A DNA stretch of 64,000 nucleotides, from NCBI RefSeq assembly GCF_016055185.1, contig NZ_JAECVR010000001.1, forward strand, positions 136,345 to 200,344. The letters are read 5' to 3'. The DNA is from Paenactinomyces guangxiensis. GTDB lineage: Bacteria > Bacillota > Bacilli > Thermoactinomycetales > Thermoactinomycetaceae. Under the pieces are notes generated by a model. That model searched no databases. It worked only from the letters and a program-made list of their open reading frames with translations, and was not told the DNA's origin. Made by a program: the position numbers and the translations under genes. This document shows positions 1 through 8,483 of the stretch, piece after piece. Positions within the stretch are counted from its first letter, which is position 1, and each line of letters starts with the position of its first letter.

Positions 1-257
1 TAGACATAAGTTTGACAGGCAAAGCGATAACCGGATGAAATTGCTTCTCCGTCGATACGGTAAAGCTCCTGTTCACTGTAATCACTTAAATTCTCTTGCC
101 CTTTAATCACCCGCATTTGACAGGTGCCACATTTTCCGGTGGTACAATGAAAGGGTAAAGGGATGGACCTTGAAACTGCTTCCAAAAGCAGGTTAGCTCC
201 CATGGGAACTTCCATCTGATAGGTTTCTGTCCCCAGTCGGATCGTCACCTCAGGCAA
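1..257 (-). CDS. [2Fe-2S] plant-type ferredoxin, C-terminus cut by window edge
   Basis: Small electron carrier holding a [2Fe-2S] cluster. The visible 85 residues contain the plant-type cysteine pattern C-x4-C-x2-C (HCTTGKCGTC) and the distal cysteine in FACQT, so all four cluster ligands are present; only the extreme C-terminus lies outside the window. The start is a TTG at 257, chosen because an AAAGGGGGG ribosome site sits about 7 bases upstream and no ATG is near. The redox partner is not visible. Confidence 0.8.
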   Translation of the reverse strand, partial: MPEVTIRLGTETYQMEVPMGANLLLEAVSRSIPLPFHCTTGKCGTCQMRVIKGQENLSDYSEQELYRIDGEAISSGYRFACQTYV

Positions 258-350
258 ACAAAATCCCCCCTTTGATTGATCTGCAAGACAACATGATCCG
301 CTCTGCAATCATATTGCCGGCACAGAAGGCTGTTTTCCAAAACAGCTTTT

Positions 351-386
351 ACGTAAAAAACCATCATCCCGAACAAAAGATGATGG
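351..386 (-). terminator. Rho-independent terminator of the DedA gene
   Basis: Stem 361-368 / 379-386 (CCATCATC and GATGATGG) followed on the minus strand by a run of six T (360-355). It lies 23 bases past the DedA stop codon. Confidence 0.7.
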
Positions 387-408
387 CAGTGTTAGATCAA
401 TCATTTCC

Positions 409-1023
409 TCACTTGGTGTCCAGTGATTTGCTTTGGCTTTGATTCCAATAGTACAAACCGACCGCGATTCCGATAATCGGCAGTGCAATCAGTAAGAGCC
501 GGGCACCATATTTGTGCATCACTTCAAACACAGTTTCCCAGTTTGCTCCGAGAATATGGCCGAGGCCGATAAAAGTTGCACACCAAACCATTGCCCCTGA
601 ATAGGCAAACAGTGAAAAACGGGAATACGGTAGCTTTGAGATGCCTGCCAGATAGGCCGTGACATGACGGACTCCGGGAATAAAATAGCCGACAAATAAC
701 AACCAGTTTCCATATTTGCGAAAAAGAACCTGGGTGATCCGCAATCGGCGACGGGTAATAAAAATCTTGTTGCCGTATTTTCTCAAAAACGGATACCCCA
801 ACTTCGTCCCCAACATATAGCTGATTGTTATTCCACAGGCCGAACCGGCCAGGGCACTCAGATAAGTAAGAGCCAAATTAAGTTGTCCGATTGAAGTCAG
901 ATACCCGATAAAGGTCATCATGATCTCATCAGGCAAAGGCAGCCCGACGATTCCTAATACCAGAAAAAGAAAAATCCCCAGATATCCATACTCCTGTAGT
1001 AAGTCAATCAATGATTGTTCCAT
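409..1023 (-). CDS. DedA family (SNARE-associated Golgi/VTT domain) membrane protein
   Basis: A 204-residue polytopic inner-membrane protein. The N-terminal re-entrant region carries GIVGLPLPDEI, and the signature further in reads FVGYFIPGVRHVTAYLAG, both typical of the DedA/VTT family. Members are flippase-like proteins implicated in undecaprenyl phosphate or phospholipid recycling and membrane homeostasis; the lipid moved by this one cannot be told from sequence. It is monocistronic: a terminator follows, and 147 bases separate it from the next gene upstream. Confidence 0.85.
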   Translation of the reverse strand: MEQSLIDLLQEYGYLGIFLFLVLGIVGLPLPDEIMMTFIGYLTSIGQLNLALTYLSALAGSACGITISYMLGTKLGYPFLRKYGNKIFITRRRLRITQVLFRKYGNWLLFVGYFIPGVRHVTAYLAGISKLPYSRFSLFAYSGAMVWCATFIGLGHILGANWETVFEVMHKYGARLLLIALPIIGIAVGLYYWNQSQSKSLDTK

Positions 1024-1170
1024 GGTACAACCCCGTTTTTCCTTAACATGCAGAACACTCTTAGAATATCATACTATAAATTTGAGAAAAAGATACGGGA
1101 AATCGTGAGATTTTCAGAATCCCCCGGGCATTGAAGCCGGTTGACTGCCTCTGCAGTTGTTTATTCTGAC

Positions 1171-1905
1171 TTACTCTTTGTAAAAGGAAGAAATGATTTC
1201 GACTCCGTTCATCTTCATATGGTATAAAAAGACTAAGTCCATGAGGTCTGCATCATGAGCCAGAGCCCCTAACTGATTCGCCTGTTCAACGGAAAGATCA
1301 TATGTCCGGACAAGGGATTGGGGAACAATCACCCGGGTATGGATGTTCTTCTCATTGGCCAGCAGCCGAATAGCCATGGCATTCTGGTAAATACACAGAT
1401 CGGTACAATCTCCAACCACGATAAATACAGAAGTCCCTTTATCAAAAATCTGTTCCAGCCATTCAAAAAAGCGCAGGCCGTTCTCATTACGGCCAAAAAG
1501 TCCATTCGTGGCATTTTTAAAGAAAGTTTGGACACCCTGCCGTTGCTGTATGGCTTGGAGAGGGCCGACAACCTGCGCTTCAGCTGTTCCCCGGATACAA
1601 TGTGGGGCAAATACCTCAAATTCCACTGCATCAGCAGGGTGGTTATCATTTAAAAAAATAAGATTTTCATTTGGCAGACCTTCATCCAAACATTGATTGG
1701 CAAACCGGGCGACCGGCTCTACCATCTCATTTACCCGTTCACTTGATAAGGCCCCGGTTTCACAAAAACCTTTGAGGATATCGACAAAAACGAGATAAAC
1801 ATTGCTGATATCCCCGGCTTTTTGTACGATCGAAGTGATCGACTCTTGCGGTGCATTTGCCAGTTGAGACGACATATAAGAGATGAAAGCACTTGATGTT
1901 TTCAA
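1171..1905 (-). CDS. Isochorismatase-like cysteine hydrolase (nicotinamidase-related)
   Basis: A 244-residue protein of the cysteine hydrolase superfamily. The expected triad is present in order: Asp in VFVDILKGFC, Lys in FFKNATNGLF, and nucleophile Cys in VVGDCTDLCIYQ. The family hydrolyses amides such as nicotinamide or N-carbamoyl compounds, or isochorismate; spacing and the GDCTDLC loop lean towards an amidase of the nicotinamidase type, but the substrate is not certain. The start used is TTG at 1905 with GGGGAG about 13 bases upstream, slightly long, so the N-terminus is not firmly set. It stands alone on the minus strand. Confidence 0.75.
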   Translation of the reverse strand: MKTSSAFISYMSSQLANAPQESITSIVQKAGDISNVYLVFVDILKGFCETGALSSERVNEMVEPVARFANQCLDEGLPNENLIFLNDNHPADAVEFEVFAPHCIRGTAEAQVVGPLQAIQQRQGVQTFFKNATNGLFGRNENGLRFFEWLEQIFDKGTSVFIVVGDCTDLCIYQNAMAIRLLANEKNIHTRVIVPQSLVRTYDLSVEQANQLGALAHDADLMDLVFLYHMKMNGVEIISSFYKE

Positions 1906-1986
1906 CTTGATTCACACGCTCCCCGCAGTTGAAAAGTGATGATTCGCTTTCATCTTATCATGAACGCTGTTGGGGTTGAAGCATAC

Positions 1987-3051
1987 TTATGTGTACCGGG
2001 TTAATCCTTTTACCCTTTCCTCATCCAACTCTTTCACCACTTCCACCAATAAGCGGACTGCGTTCTCTACATCCTGTTTGCTTACCATGGAGACATGGCT
2101 GTGAATATATCTGGCTGCCACTCCGATTACCAAGGAGGGAACTCCGCGGCGGAAAAGATGGAAGCGGCCTGCATCCGTCCCCCCGCCCATCATGGTATCC
2201 ACCTGGTAAGGGATGTTTTTCTTTTCGGCAATCTCGATGACAAGGTTACGCAATTTAATATTGGGGATCATGGTTGCATCCAAAAATGTGATCAAAGGCC
2301 CTTTCCCCAGCTTGGCTTTATTGTCGCCACCGGCTCCCGGCCCGTCCTCTGCAACACCTACATCAAGAGCAAACGCAACGTCCGGGTCCACTTGATACGG
2401 AGCGGTTGTGGCCCCGCGCAAACCGACTTCTTCCTGAACAGTTGCCCCGGCAATAATCGTATTCGGATGGTTTTCCACCTTTAGCTGATTAATTACTTCA
2501 GCCGCCAGATAACAACCAACCCGGTTATCCAGTGCTTTGGCGAGGATGGTATCGTTATCCGGCAAAATCTCAAATGGACAAATGGGAATAACCGGATCAC
2601 CGACGCGAATCCCCCACTCTTTTACCTGTTCATCACTGTGGGCACCCACATCGATAAACATTTCTCTCATGGGATAAACCTTATTGCGCTCTTCAGCTGT
2701 TAAAATGTGCGGGGGTTTTGAACCGATCACACCTGTAAATACCCGATTCTCGCCCACAATGGAAACGCGTTGGGACAACAATACCTGTTCCCACCATCCT
2801 CCCAGGGGGGTAAAGCGCAAATAGCCCTGTTTGGTAATCTCCGTCACCATAAATCCTACTTCATCCAGATGGCCGGCAAGCATAATTCTCGGCGTGGCAC
2901 TCCCCCCTTGCTTTTCTCCGAAGATGCTTCCCAAATGATCTGTTTGAATAACCGCATCTACCTTTTTCAGCTCCCGGTACATAATGTCCCGGACTTCTTG
3001 CTCATACCCGGATACACCTTTCGCTTCTGTCAGTTCCTGAAGTAAGCGCAT
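1987..3051 (-). CDS. M42 family metallo-aminopeptidase
   Basis: A 354-residue cytosolic aminopeptidase of the tetrahedral M42 (TET/YsdC/FrvX) family, which trims peptides in the last steps of protein turnover. Metal and catalytic residues are visible: His in LAGHLDEVGFMV, bridging Asp in AKALDNRVGCYL, the Glu pair in TVQEEVGLRGA, Asp in ALDVGVAEDGP, and the final His in ARYIHSHVSM. Length is normal for the family. Start ATG at 3051 has a strong AGGAGGAG site. Homologues are often misannotated as endoglucanase; nothing here supports that. Monocistronic. Confidence 0.9.
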   Translation of the reverse strand: MRLLQELTEAKGVSGYEQEVRDIMYRELKKVDAVIQTDHLGSIFGEKQGGSATPRIMLAGHLDEVGFMVTEITKQGYLRFTPLGGWWEQVLLSQRVSIVGENRVFTGVIGSKPPHILTAEERNKVYPMREMFIDVGAHSDEQVKEWGIRVGDPVIPICPFEILPDNDTILAKALDNRVGCYLAAEVINQLKVENHPNTIIAGATVQEEVGLRGATTAPYQVDPDVAFALDVGVAEDGPGAGGDNKAKLGKGPLITFLDATMIPNIKLRNLVIEIAEKKNIPYQVDTMMGGGTDAGRFHLFRRGVPSLVIGVAARYIHSHVSMVSKQDVENAVRLLVEVVKELDEERVKGLTRYT

Positions 3052-3239
3052 AAATTCTCCTCCTGCATAAGAGATTGATTTTCTATATTTTCTGCCATCT
3101 CGTTTCTAAATATACAAAGAAAAAATAGGTCGAAAGTACTATTGTAAAAAAATTAATAATAATGATAATGTTTTGTTAGTATGTATCAATTTGTTTTTCA
3201 CCTAAATTTATATATTTTGTTCTGCTAAGGAGGCAAAAC

Positions 3240-4955
3240 ATGAGGGCAATTAGAGTGCTGTCGATCATTTTGGCGGTTTTGTTTTCATTCGCTTCCATCG
3301 CTGTGGCTGAAACGCCATCAAAGAGTAAAAAAACGTCCCTCCCCGTGTCGGAAAAGGAGATCACTCCGATTCACAAAGTAAAGGGATCCAAATGGCTGAG
3401 CAATTTGCACCATCATCTTGCAAAATCGGACAAGACGGACAAAATCCCTGTGATTATTACCTATAAAACCCTCAATCAATCTGTGAATTTACAATCTGCA
3501 AAAAAACATATCGAAACATTTGCCCCCCGTCATGTTTACAAAAATATCCCTGCCATGTCAGCCACCCTTACGAAAGCTCAAATTGAAGAGCTATCCAAGT
3601 CTACGGATGTGGTACAAATTGAATATGACGAGCCCGTCAAAGCATTCTCGCAAACGGCAAATACCTGGTACGGAACGCAAAAAGCGCGAACAGACTTTGG
3701 GGTCACCGGTGACCGCGACGGTCAACCCTCTTCGTATTCAAAAGATGATATCGTAATCGCCGTGATTGATACCGGAATCGACGCCTCCCATGTGGATTTA
3801 GACGGCGGCAAAGTCATCGGATGGAAAGATTATGTCAATAACCGTTCCGCTCCGTACGATGATCAAGGGCATGGAACGCATGTTGCCGGTATTGCGGCAG
3901 GGTCGGGCGACGGAAACTCCGCCTACACAGGGGTTGCTCCCGGGGCGGCACTTGTCGGGGTCAAAGTGCTTGACCAAAATGGCAGCGGTTCAATGAGCGA
4001 TGTAACTGCCGGCATCGACTGGGCCATCTCAAACAAAGATGTTTACGGAATCAAAGTGATCAATATGAGCTTGGGAACGACCGGAAGCTCAGACGGAACA
4101 GATGCCACTTCTCAAGCGGCCAACCGCGCGTCAGATGCGGGAATCGTCGTTGCTGTGGCAGCAGGAAACAGCGGGCCGGCAAGGAAAACGATCGGCTCAC
4201 CCGGTGCTGCTGACAAGGCCCTTACAGTCGGGGCGATGGCTGATCCCGGAGAAAAAGGATTTAATCTCGCTTCTTTTTCCAGCCGCGGCACCACTGCCGA
4301 TGGCCGCATCAAACCGGATATCGCTGCTCCCGGCTTTAACATTACCGCCGCCCAGGCAAACAGTAACAACGGATATGTCACCTATAGCGGAACCAGTATG
4401 GCTACTCCTTTCACCGCAGGAACGGTGGCTCTCATGCTGGATGCCAATCCTTCCCTAACCCCTGAGCAGGTAAAATCAACTCTTGCTTCTACTGCGATTG
4501 ATTTTGGTCCTACGGGCAAAGATATTGACTACGGCTCAGGGAATATGAGAGGATATGAAGCCGTAAAAACAGCCGGAAACTTTAGCGGTACAGGTCCTTC
4601 CTTGCCAAACCACCTTTTTGCTCAGGGATCCATCAACACCTCCGGTTATAAGGATGAATGGACGTTCCAGGTTGATTCAACCCAGGCTCCCATTGCCGTC
4701 ACCTTTATCATGCCCGATTGGACCGGTTCCTGGTTCTCCTCTTCTCCGGATTTTGATATTTATCTGTATGATCCCAGCGGTAATCAGGTCGGCAAATCTG
4801 AAGGAACGAAGAGACAGGAGACAATCACCTTTAGTCCGACCCAAACAGGACAATATAAACTTCGCGCCTATTCTTACAGCGGTACGGGTGCATACTTCTT
4901 TGATATCAGTTCATTTGCTTCAGAACTGACTCAAGTGGCCAACGATCAGCGATAA
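3240..4955 (+). CDS. Secreted subtilisin-like serine protease (S8) with C-terminal PPC-like domain
   Basis: A 571-residue preproenzyme. Residues 1-23 form a signal peptide (hydrophobic run, cleavage likely after AVA). An inhibitor I9-type propeptide spans about 65-135. The S8 domain carries the triad D177 (VIAVIDTGID), H211 (QGHGTHVAG) and S386 (YSGTSMATP), with oxyanion Asn310 in AAGNSGP. The last ~110 residues form a beta-rich domain like bacterial pre-peptidase C-terminal domains (DFDIYLYDPSGN), usually removed or used for substrate contact. The RBS AAGGAGGC is 8 bases before the ATG. It is an extracellular scavenging protease, transcribed against its neighbours. Confidence 0.93.
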   Translation: MRAIRVLSIILAVLFSFASIAVAETPSKSKKTSLPVSEKEITPIHKVKGSKWLSNLHHHLAKSDKTDKIPVIITYKTLNQSVNLQSAKKHIETFAPRHVYKNIPAMSATLTKAQIEELSKSTDVVQIEYDEPVKAFSQTANTWYGTQKARTDFGVTGDRDGQPSSYSKDDIVIAVIDTGIDASHVDLDGGKVIGWKDYVNNRSAPYDDQGHGTHVAGIAAGSGDGNSAYTGVAPGAALVGVKVLDQNGSGSMSDVTAGIDWAISNKDVYGIKVINMSLGTTGSSDGTDATSQAANRASDAGIVVAVAAGNSGPARKTIGSPGAADKALTVGAMADPGEKGFNLASFSSRGTTADGRIKPDIAAPGFNITAAQANSNNGYVTYSGTSMATPFTAGTVALMLDANPSLTPEQVKSTLASTAIDFGPTGKDIDYGSGNMRGYEAVKTAGNFSGTGPSLPNHLFAQGSINTSGYKDEWTFQVDSTQAPIAVTFIMPDWTGSWFSSSPDFDIYLYDPSGNQVGKSEGTKRQETITFSPTQTGQYKLRAYSYSGTGAYFFDISSFASELTQVANDQR

Positions 4956-4961
4956 ATTGAT

Positions 4962-4986
4962 GCCCCTGTGCATACAGGGGGATTTT
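4962..4986 (+). terminator. Terminator after the subtilisin gene
   Basis: Short hairpin CCCCTGT...ACAGGGG at 4963-4980, followed by GATTTT, directly after the subtilisin stop. Confidence 0.6.
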
Positions 4987-5001
4987 GCTGCTCCACGAAC
5001 A

Positions 5002-5040
5002 AACCCTCAGATCCAAATCGCAGTGAGGAATCTGAGGGTT
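5002..5040. terminator. Bidirectional terminator between convergent genes
   Basis: An 11-bp perfect stem (5002-5012 with 5030-5040) between the subtilisin gene and the minus-strand gene ending at 5045. It would stop transcription from either side. Confidence 0.6.
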
Positions 5041-5044
5041 TCCT

Positions 5045-5320
5045 TTAATATTCAAACATCTGTATGTGGAGATTGTCGGAAGCATCAGCCATCGCCAACT
5101 CGTTCTCCAATTTGTTTATCACCTGGCTGTAGTAATTGGAAGCCCGGTCGATCTGACCTGTCTGTACTAAATCTTCATACGCCTGGTAACATTCTTTAAG
5201 CAATAGCCGTCCTTTAAATTGTTCTTCGCTTAAAATGGACGGGCGGCCATCTCCCTCTTCATTGTAAAACATTTTATACCGTTCCAGATAAGCGTCATAG
5301 GAAAAGAAATCAGGATTCAT
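5045..5320 (-). CDS. Small hypothetical protein, 91 residues
   Basis: An acidic soluble protein (starts MNPDFFSYDAYLERYKMF) with no signal peptide or membrane segment; the middle and C-terminal parts look helical (EEQFKGRLLLKECYQAYEDL). A GAGGATGG ribosome site precedes the ATG and a hairpin lies just past the stop, so it looks like a real single-gene unit. I do not recognise the family. It is 104 bases downstream of clpP and could be cotranscribed with it. Confidence 0.6.
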   Translation of the reverse strand: MNPDFFSYDAYLERYKMFYNEEGDGRPSILSEEQFKGRLLLKECYQAYEDLVQTGQIDRASNYYSQVINKLENELAMADASDNLHIQMFEY

Positions 5321-5424
5321 CCATCCTCAACCTTTGCTGTTTCATTTGCTTTATCAGTTGATATTTTTTCTTGTCCTATCCTTAATTATGCAATCACCCA
5401 TTATTTGTGAGGTGAAAACCAAAA

Positions 5425-5997
5425 TCAGATCACCTTGTCAATCAGGCCATACTCTTTCGCTTCTTGCGCAGACAGGTAGAAATCACGGTCTGTATCCTTT
5501 TCCACTTTCTTCAAAGGCTGGCCTGATCGTTCGGCCAGGATACGGTTAATCATATCCCTTGTTTTTAAGATTTGTTTCGTTTGAATATGAATATCGGATG
5601 CTTGCCCTTGTGCCCCTCCCCACGGCTGGTGGATCATCACTTCGGCATTGGCAAGTGCCATTCGCTTCCCCGGCGCACCTGATGCGAGCAACAAAGCTCC
5701 CGCCGAGGCAGCCATCCCGATGCATATAGTGGAAACATCGGGGCGAATGTGTTGCATAGTATCGTACATCGCCATCGCCGCAGTCGTCGATCCCCCCGGA
5801 GAGTTGATATAGAGATGTATATCCTTCTCAGCATTCTCTGAAGCAAGAAATAATAGTTGGGCTACGACCGAGTTGGCGATCGCATCATCAATAGATCCCC
5901 CGAGAAAAATGATCCGTTCTTTCAGCAGCCGGGAATAAATATCATAGGCGCGTTCACCACGGTCAGTCTGTTCCAGTACGGTGGGAATTAAGTTCAT
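5425..5997 (-). CDS. clpP: ATP-dependent Clp protease proteolytic subunit
   Basis: A 190-residue ClpP. The catalytic Ser sits in [14 protein letters not shown], His in [12 protein letters not shown] and Asp in [15 protein letters not shown], so the triad is complete. ClpP forms two stacked heptameric rings and is fed by ClpX, ClpC or ClpE. Start ATG at 5997 with GGAGGGAGGA upstream. No clpX, tig or CtsR operator is visible nearby, so this may be a second ClpP paralogue rather than the main copy; the window cannot decide that. Confidence 0.9.
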   Translation of the reverse strand: MNLIPTVLEQTDRGERAYDIYSRLLKERIIFLGGSIDDAIANSVVAQLLFLASENAEKDIHLYINSPGGSTTAAMAMYDTMQHIRPDVSTICIGMAASAGALLLASGAPGKRMALANAEVMIHQPWGGAQGQASDIHIQTKQILKTRDMINRILAERSGQPLKKVEKDTDRDFYLSAQEAKEYGLIDKVI

Positions 5998-6094
5998 TTG
6001 TTTATCCTCCCTCCATCATGCTTCACGCGCTTTCAAGTGTGATGGTTTGCTTTACACTCCGGAAAACAAGTGTTTTTCCTTGAAAACGATCTTC

Positions 6095-6349
6095 TCAGGC
6101 AGCAAGAGAACATTTCGGGCCGGTACCGGACTGGTGAACCTTACCAAATCCTGAAGAAACCTGCGTGATTTTCAACGGCAAGCTTCCTTTTTTTGGCTCC
6201 AGTGTCCAGGTGGAAATCAAAGGTTCCGTTTTACTGTCACCTTTTCGCTTAAAAGGGATCACATGAGACGATTTTTGATCTGTTTTCTGATACGAAGCTT
6301 CTCTTGAGGCCGTCAAAGAGACCACCGGACATTTACTTTTTTGGCTCAT
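6095..6349 (-). CDS. Small hypothetical protein encoded with the HTH repressor
   Basis: An 84-residue basic, Ser/Lys-rich protein without membrane segment. The ATG at 6349 overlaps the 3' end of the HTH regulator gene by 17 bases and has its own GGAAGAGAG site inside that gene, so the two are translationally linked. The central stretch ISTWTLEPKKGSLPLKITQV looks beta-rich. I do not recognise the family; a partner or target of the regulator is only a guess from the overlap. Confidence 0.55.
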   Translation of the reverse strand: MSQKSKCPVVSLTASREASYQKTDQKSSHVIPFKRKGDSKTEPLISTWTLEPKKGSLPLKITQVSSGFGKVHQSGTGPKCSLAA

Positions 6350-6938
6350 AGCTCTCTTCCTTTCCGGGTTTCGGATATACGGCTAACACCACCTGGTAAG
6401 CCGTCTTCGACTGATGAGCAGGCTGATATTTAGCCGCCAACTTCTTCAACAGGTCTACATATTCCTGTACAAATTCCTGGCGCTCCTCTTCATTCCTCAA
6501 GAAAATTTGCGTTTGCAAGGTAGCGCTGGGGATTTTCTCATCTTGATCCGACTGTTCCATCAATTGAAGAGTATCCTTTTTGATACGCTCTGTCGCATGA
6601 ATAAGGTGGGCAAGCGAGCTCTGGTCCTTCAGTTGCTGCAAGGCATGTGGACTGAGTCCCAAAGTATCGGCCAGCAGAAAAGAACGGGCGACTGATTGAT
6701 ATAAAACTTCAACCAAATTTTTAACCTGGCGAGTGCCCACCTTGCGGACTAACCCTACTTTTTCCAGCGTTTTCAAATGGTAATTAATCCGCTGTGGCGC
6801 CTCATTCATCAAGCGGGCCACCTCAGCTGCCGACGCAGGTTCCACCAGATGGGAAACAATCTCCCCGCGCAGAGGATTCAATAAAGCTGTTGCTTGTTCC
6901 GGCAACTCAACCACATATGTTTCTAAAATATCTGGCAT
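6333..6938 (-). CDS. ArsR/HTH_20-type winged-helix transcriptional regulator
   Basis: A 201-residue regulator. The N-terminal ~95 residues form a winged helix: LNPLRGEIVSHLVEPASAAE, then the recognition part RLMNEAPQRINYHLKTLEKV, then the wing around KVGTRQVKNL. The remaining ~100 residues are helical and probably serve dimerisation or ligand sensing; no cysteine metal-site motif is seen. The start at 6938 (MPDILETYV) is preferred over an upstream in-frame ATG because GGAGTGA is 6-9 bases before it and the longer version would extend across the promoter. The promoter overlaps a palindrome, pointing to autoregulation. Confidence 0.8.
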   Translation of the reverse strand: MPDILETYVVELPEQATALLNPLRGEIVSHLVEPASAAEVARLMNEAPQRINYHLKTLEKVGLVRKVGTRQVKNLVEVLYQSVARSFLLADTLGLSPHALQQLKDQSSLAHLIHATERIKKDTLQLMEQSDQDEKIPSATLQTQIFLRNEEERQEFVQEYVDLLKKLAAKYQPAHQSKTAYQVVLAVYPKPGKEESYEPKK

Positions 6939-6964
6939 TATCTTCACTCCGTGAAAATAATTTG

Positions 6965-7005
6965 TTTCGTACAAATATATTATTACGAAAATGATTCCGT
7001 GTCAA
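6965..7005 (-). promoter_or_regulatory. Promoter with overlapping palindromic operator for the HTH regulator
   Basis: On the minus strand there is TTGACA (7005-7000), a 17-base spacer and TAATAT (6982-6977). An inverted repeat TTTCGTA / TACGAAA with a 12-base spacer (6965-6971 and 6984-6990) brackets the -10 box exactly. This is the arrangement expected for a self-repressing winged-helix regulator. Confidence 0.7.
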
Positions 7006-7229
7006 TACATTTCCGCCTGTTCACAGGAAAAGTTTGTATCAAGGTGGCTATTGGCAACACAATTTAACATACTTGCGCAAGAAGTCTCCCGCTTCTACAA
7101 GCGTGAGATGAATTGGGCTTTGTTTGGTATCCCCTTCTGGGGATACTTAGAACAAACTCTTTTCCTAAAAGAAGGAAAAAAGCAATACGTGTCGAAATTC
7201 ATCATGCGAACATGTGTACCTTGATCACT

Positions 7230-7945
7230 GAGTCATTTGGGGGTGTGGTGAGGAGCAGCAGTCACCACGTAAAATGATTCCTGCAAGACCGTAAATAGGA
7301 CCTATAGAGTACAACGTATCCTACGGATTGCTAATGCGAGAAGTAGTAGATGGTCCGGTACGGTGGGAGAGGATCATTGCAAAAAGAACCTCTGATCACC
7401 AGGAATTGAATACCAAATAAAGGAGTGAGGCCCTATGAGGAAGGCGTACAAGTTTAAGCTGAATCCCACCCCTGAGCAGATCAAGAAGATCAGAATGGAC
7501 TCTTTTTTTCATGTGCCGCTGGCTGTATAACTGTATGCTAGAGCAAAGAAAGAGCGCTTATAAATATCATGGAATTGCACTTACAAGCCACCGAGCTTCC
7601 TTCCGTCAAAAAAGAATGTCCGGAGTTTAAAGAATACGCTGGTAAGAAAGTAGAATGGGTGGACCCCTGAAACACATCACAGGCTTGCTCGAAATGTGGG
7701 GAGATCGTGAAGAAAAAAACTAGGAGAACGCATCCATCGTTGCTCTTGCGGATATACCGCAGACCGGGATGTGAACGCAGCACGGAATATCCTAAAAAAA
7801 GCAAAGGGTTACATTCCCGAACGACCCGGTCAACTGGAATTAAACCTTGCTTAGGGCATGGAACGCGCCTTCGAATGGTAGTGGGTGGCTACACCAGATG
7901 AAACGAGAAGTTCGCCATTTCAATGGCGAGAGGTTCACTCCAAGT
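7230..7945 (+). mobile_element. Decayed IS200/IS605-type (IS1341-like, tnpB only) element
   Basis: A tnpB remnant is flanked by a left-side hairpin (7245-7251 with 7262-7268, GTGGTGA/TCACCAC) and a right-side hairpin (7913-7919 with 7922-7928, CGCCATT/AATGGCG) followed by GAGAGGTTCAC, a form common at right ends of IS200/IS605 elements and overlapping where TnpB guide RNA normally ends. No tnpA is present. The exact outer ends cannot be fixed by eye. The right end abuts the 3' end of hxlB. Confidence 0.65.
7435..7854 (+). pseudogene. tnpB: tnpB pseudogene (RNA-guided nuclease of IS200/IS605), internally deleted and frameshifted
   Basis: Starts as a typical TnpB (MRKAYKFKLNPTPEQIKKI, RBS AAGGAGTGAGG), then shifts frame near 7505 into CRWLYNCMLEQRKSAYKYHG. 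A further shift gives LPSVKKECPEFKE, which runs directly into the C-terminal EYAGKKVEWVDP, so the middle (~200 residues, with the RuvC-I and RuvC-II parts) is deleted. An in-frame TGA replaces the expected Lys before HTSQ. The zinc ribbon cysteines (ACSKCG and HRCSCGY) and the RuvC-III segment DRDVNAARNILKKAKG remain, again after a frameshift. It cannot make a working nuclease. Confidence 0.85.
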
Positions 7946-8483
7946 TGGAGTGCTTTTTAAAAGCGGAGTCATGATCAACCGTGTTTAAGGACGCATAGTG
8001 TAAACATACCGCATCAAACAAAATGTGGGTGCACTGGTCAAACAGGGACCCGAGAGGCTGTACACTTGCCTGTTCCCCTGTGCGGCGATATTTGGTTGCC
8101 GCAGGAACATGCAGCGTATAAGTTGCCAAACCGGCCAGCTCCGATTCAGGATTTGTGGTGACAGCAACGACAGGACAGCCGAGTTCCCGGGCTTTTCTGG
8201 CAACCAACAAAACACTCTGGGTTGTTCCCGAGCCTGAAACGGAAACCAGAACATCCCCTTTTTCCAGAGCCGGAGTAATGGTCTCGCCAACCACAAATAC
8301 ATTTGCACCCAGATGCATCAGGCGCATCGCAAAAGATTTCGCCATCAATCCTGAGCGGCCTTCACCTGAAACAAAAATCCTTTTTCCCGATTGAAGGACA
8401 GAGGTGAACTCCGCGATCGCTTCCTTTTTCAGCTTACTCAGAACCGTATCGATCTCATTCATGATGGTAGTAATATCACTCAT
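7935..8483 (-). CDS. hxlB: 6-phospho-3-hexuloisomerase (PHI)
   Basis: A 182-residue SIS-domain isomerase that interconverts D-arabino-3-hexulose 6-phosphate and fructose 6-phosphate in the ribulose monophosphate (RuMP) pathway. Visible SIS features: RIFVSGEGRSGLMAKSFAMR, GETITPALEKGDVLVSVSGSG and VAVTTNPESELA. The start overlaps the hxlA stop by 4 bases (ATGA), indicating translational coupling. The C-terminal ~10 residues are encoded by a hairpin at the end of an IS remnant and may not be native. In Bacillus subtilis hxlAB serves formaldehyde detoxification; here the operon begins with a sugar kinase instead. Confidence 0.85.
   Translation of the reverse strand: MSDITTIMNEIDTVLSKLKKEAIAEFTSVLQSGKRIFVSGEGRSGLMAKSFAMRLMHLGANVFVVGETITPALEKGDVLVSVSGSGTTQSVLLVARKARELGCPVVAVTTNPESELAGLATYTLHVPAATKYRRTGEQASVQPLGSLFDQCTHILFDAVCLHYASLNTVDHDSAFKKHSNLE
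7936..7958 (+). terminator. Terminator at the right end of the IS remnant, overlapping the hxlB 3' end
   Basis: CACTCCAA-G-TTGGAGTG followed by CTTTTT on the plus strand. The hxlB stop codon (7937-7935) lies inside its left arm, so the last residues of HxlB are encoded by this hairpin. Confidence 0.55.

Noticed and set aside
1318-1653. Overlapping long open frames on both strands of the isochorismatase-like gene
   Set aside because: Codon-position shadows without RBS or recognisable protein pattern.
1987-3051. Endoglucanase annotation for the M42 gene
   Set aside because: The metal-ligand pattern is that of M42 aminopeptidases; the cellulase label is a historical misannotation.
5425-5997. 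ClpP as evidence of a prophage or toxin locus
   Set aside because: The triad and length are ordinary housekeeping ClpP, with no phage genes around.
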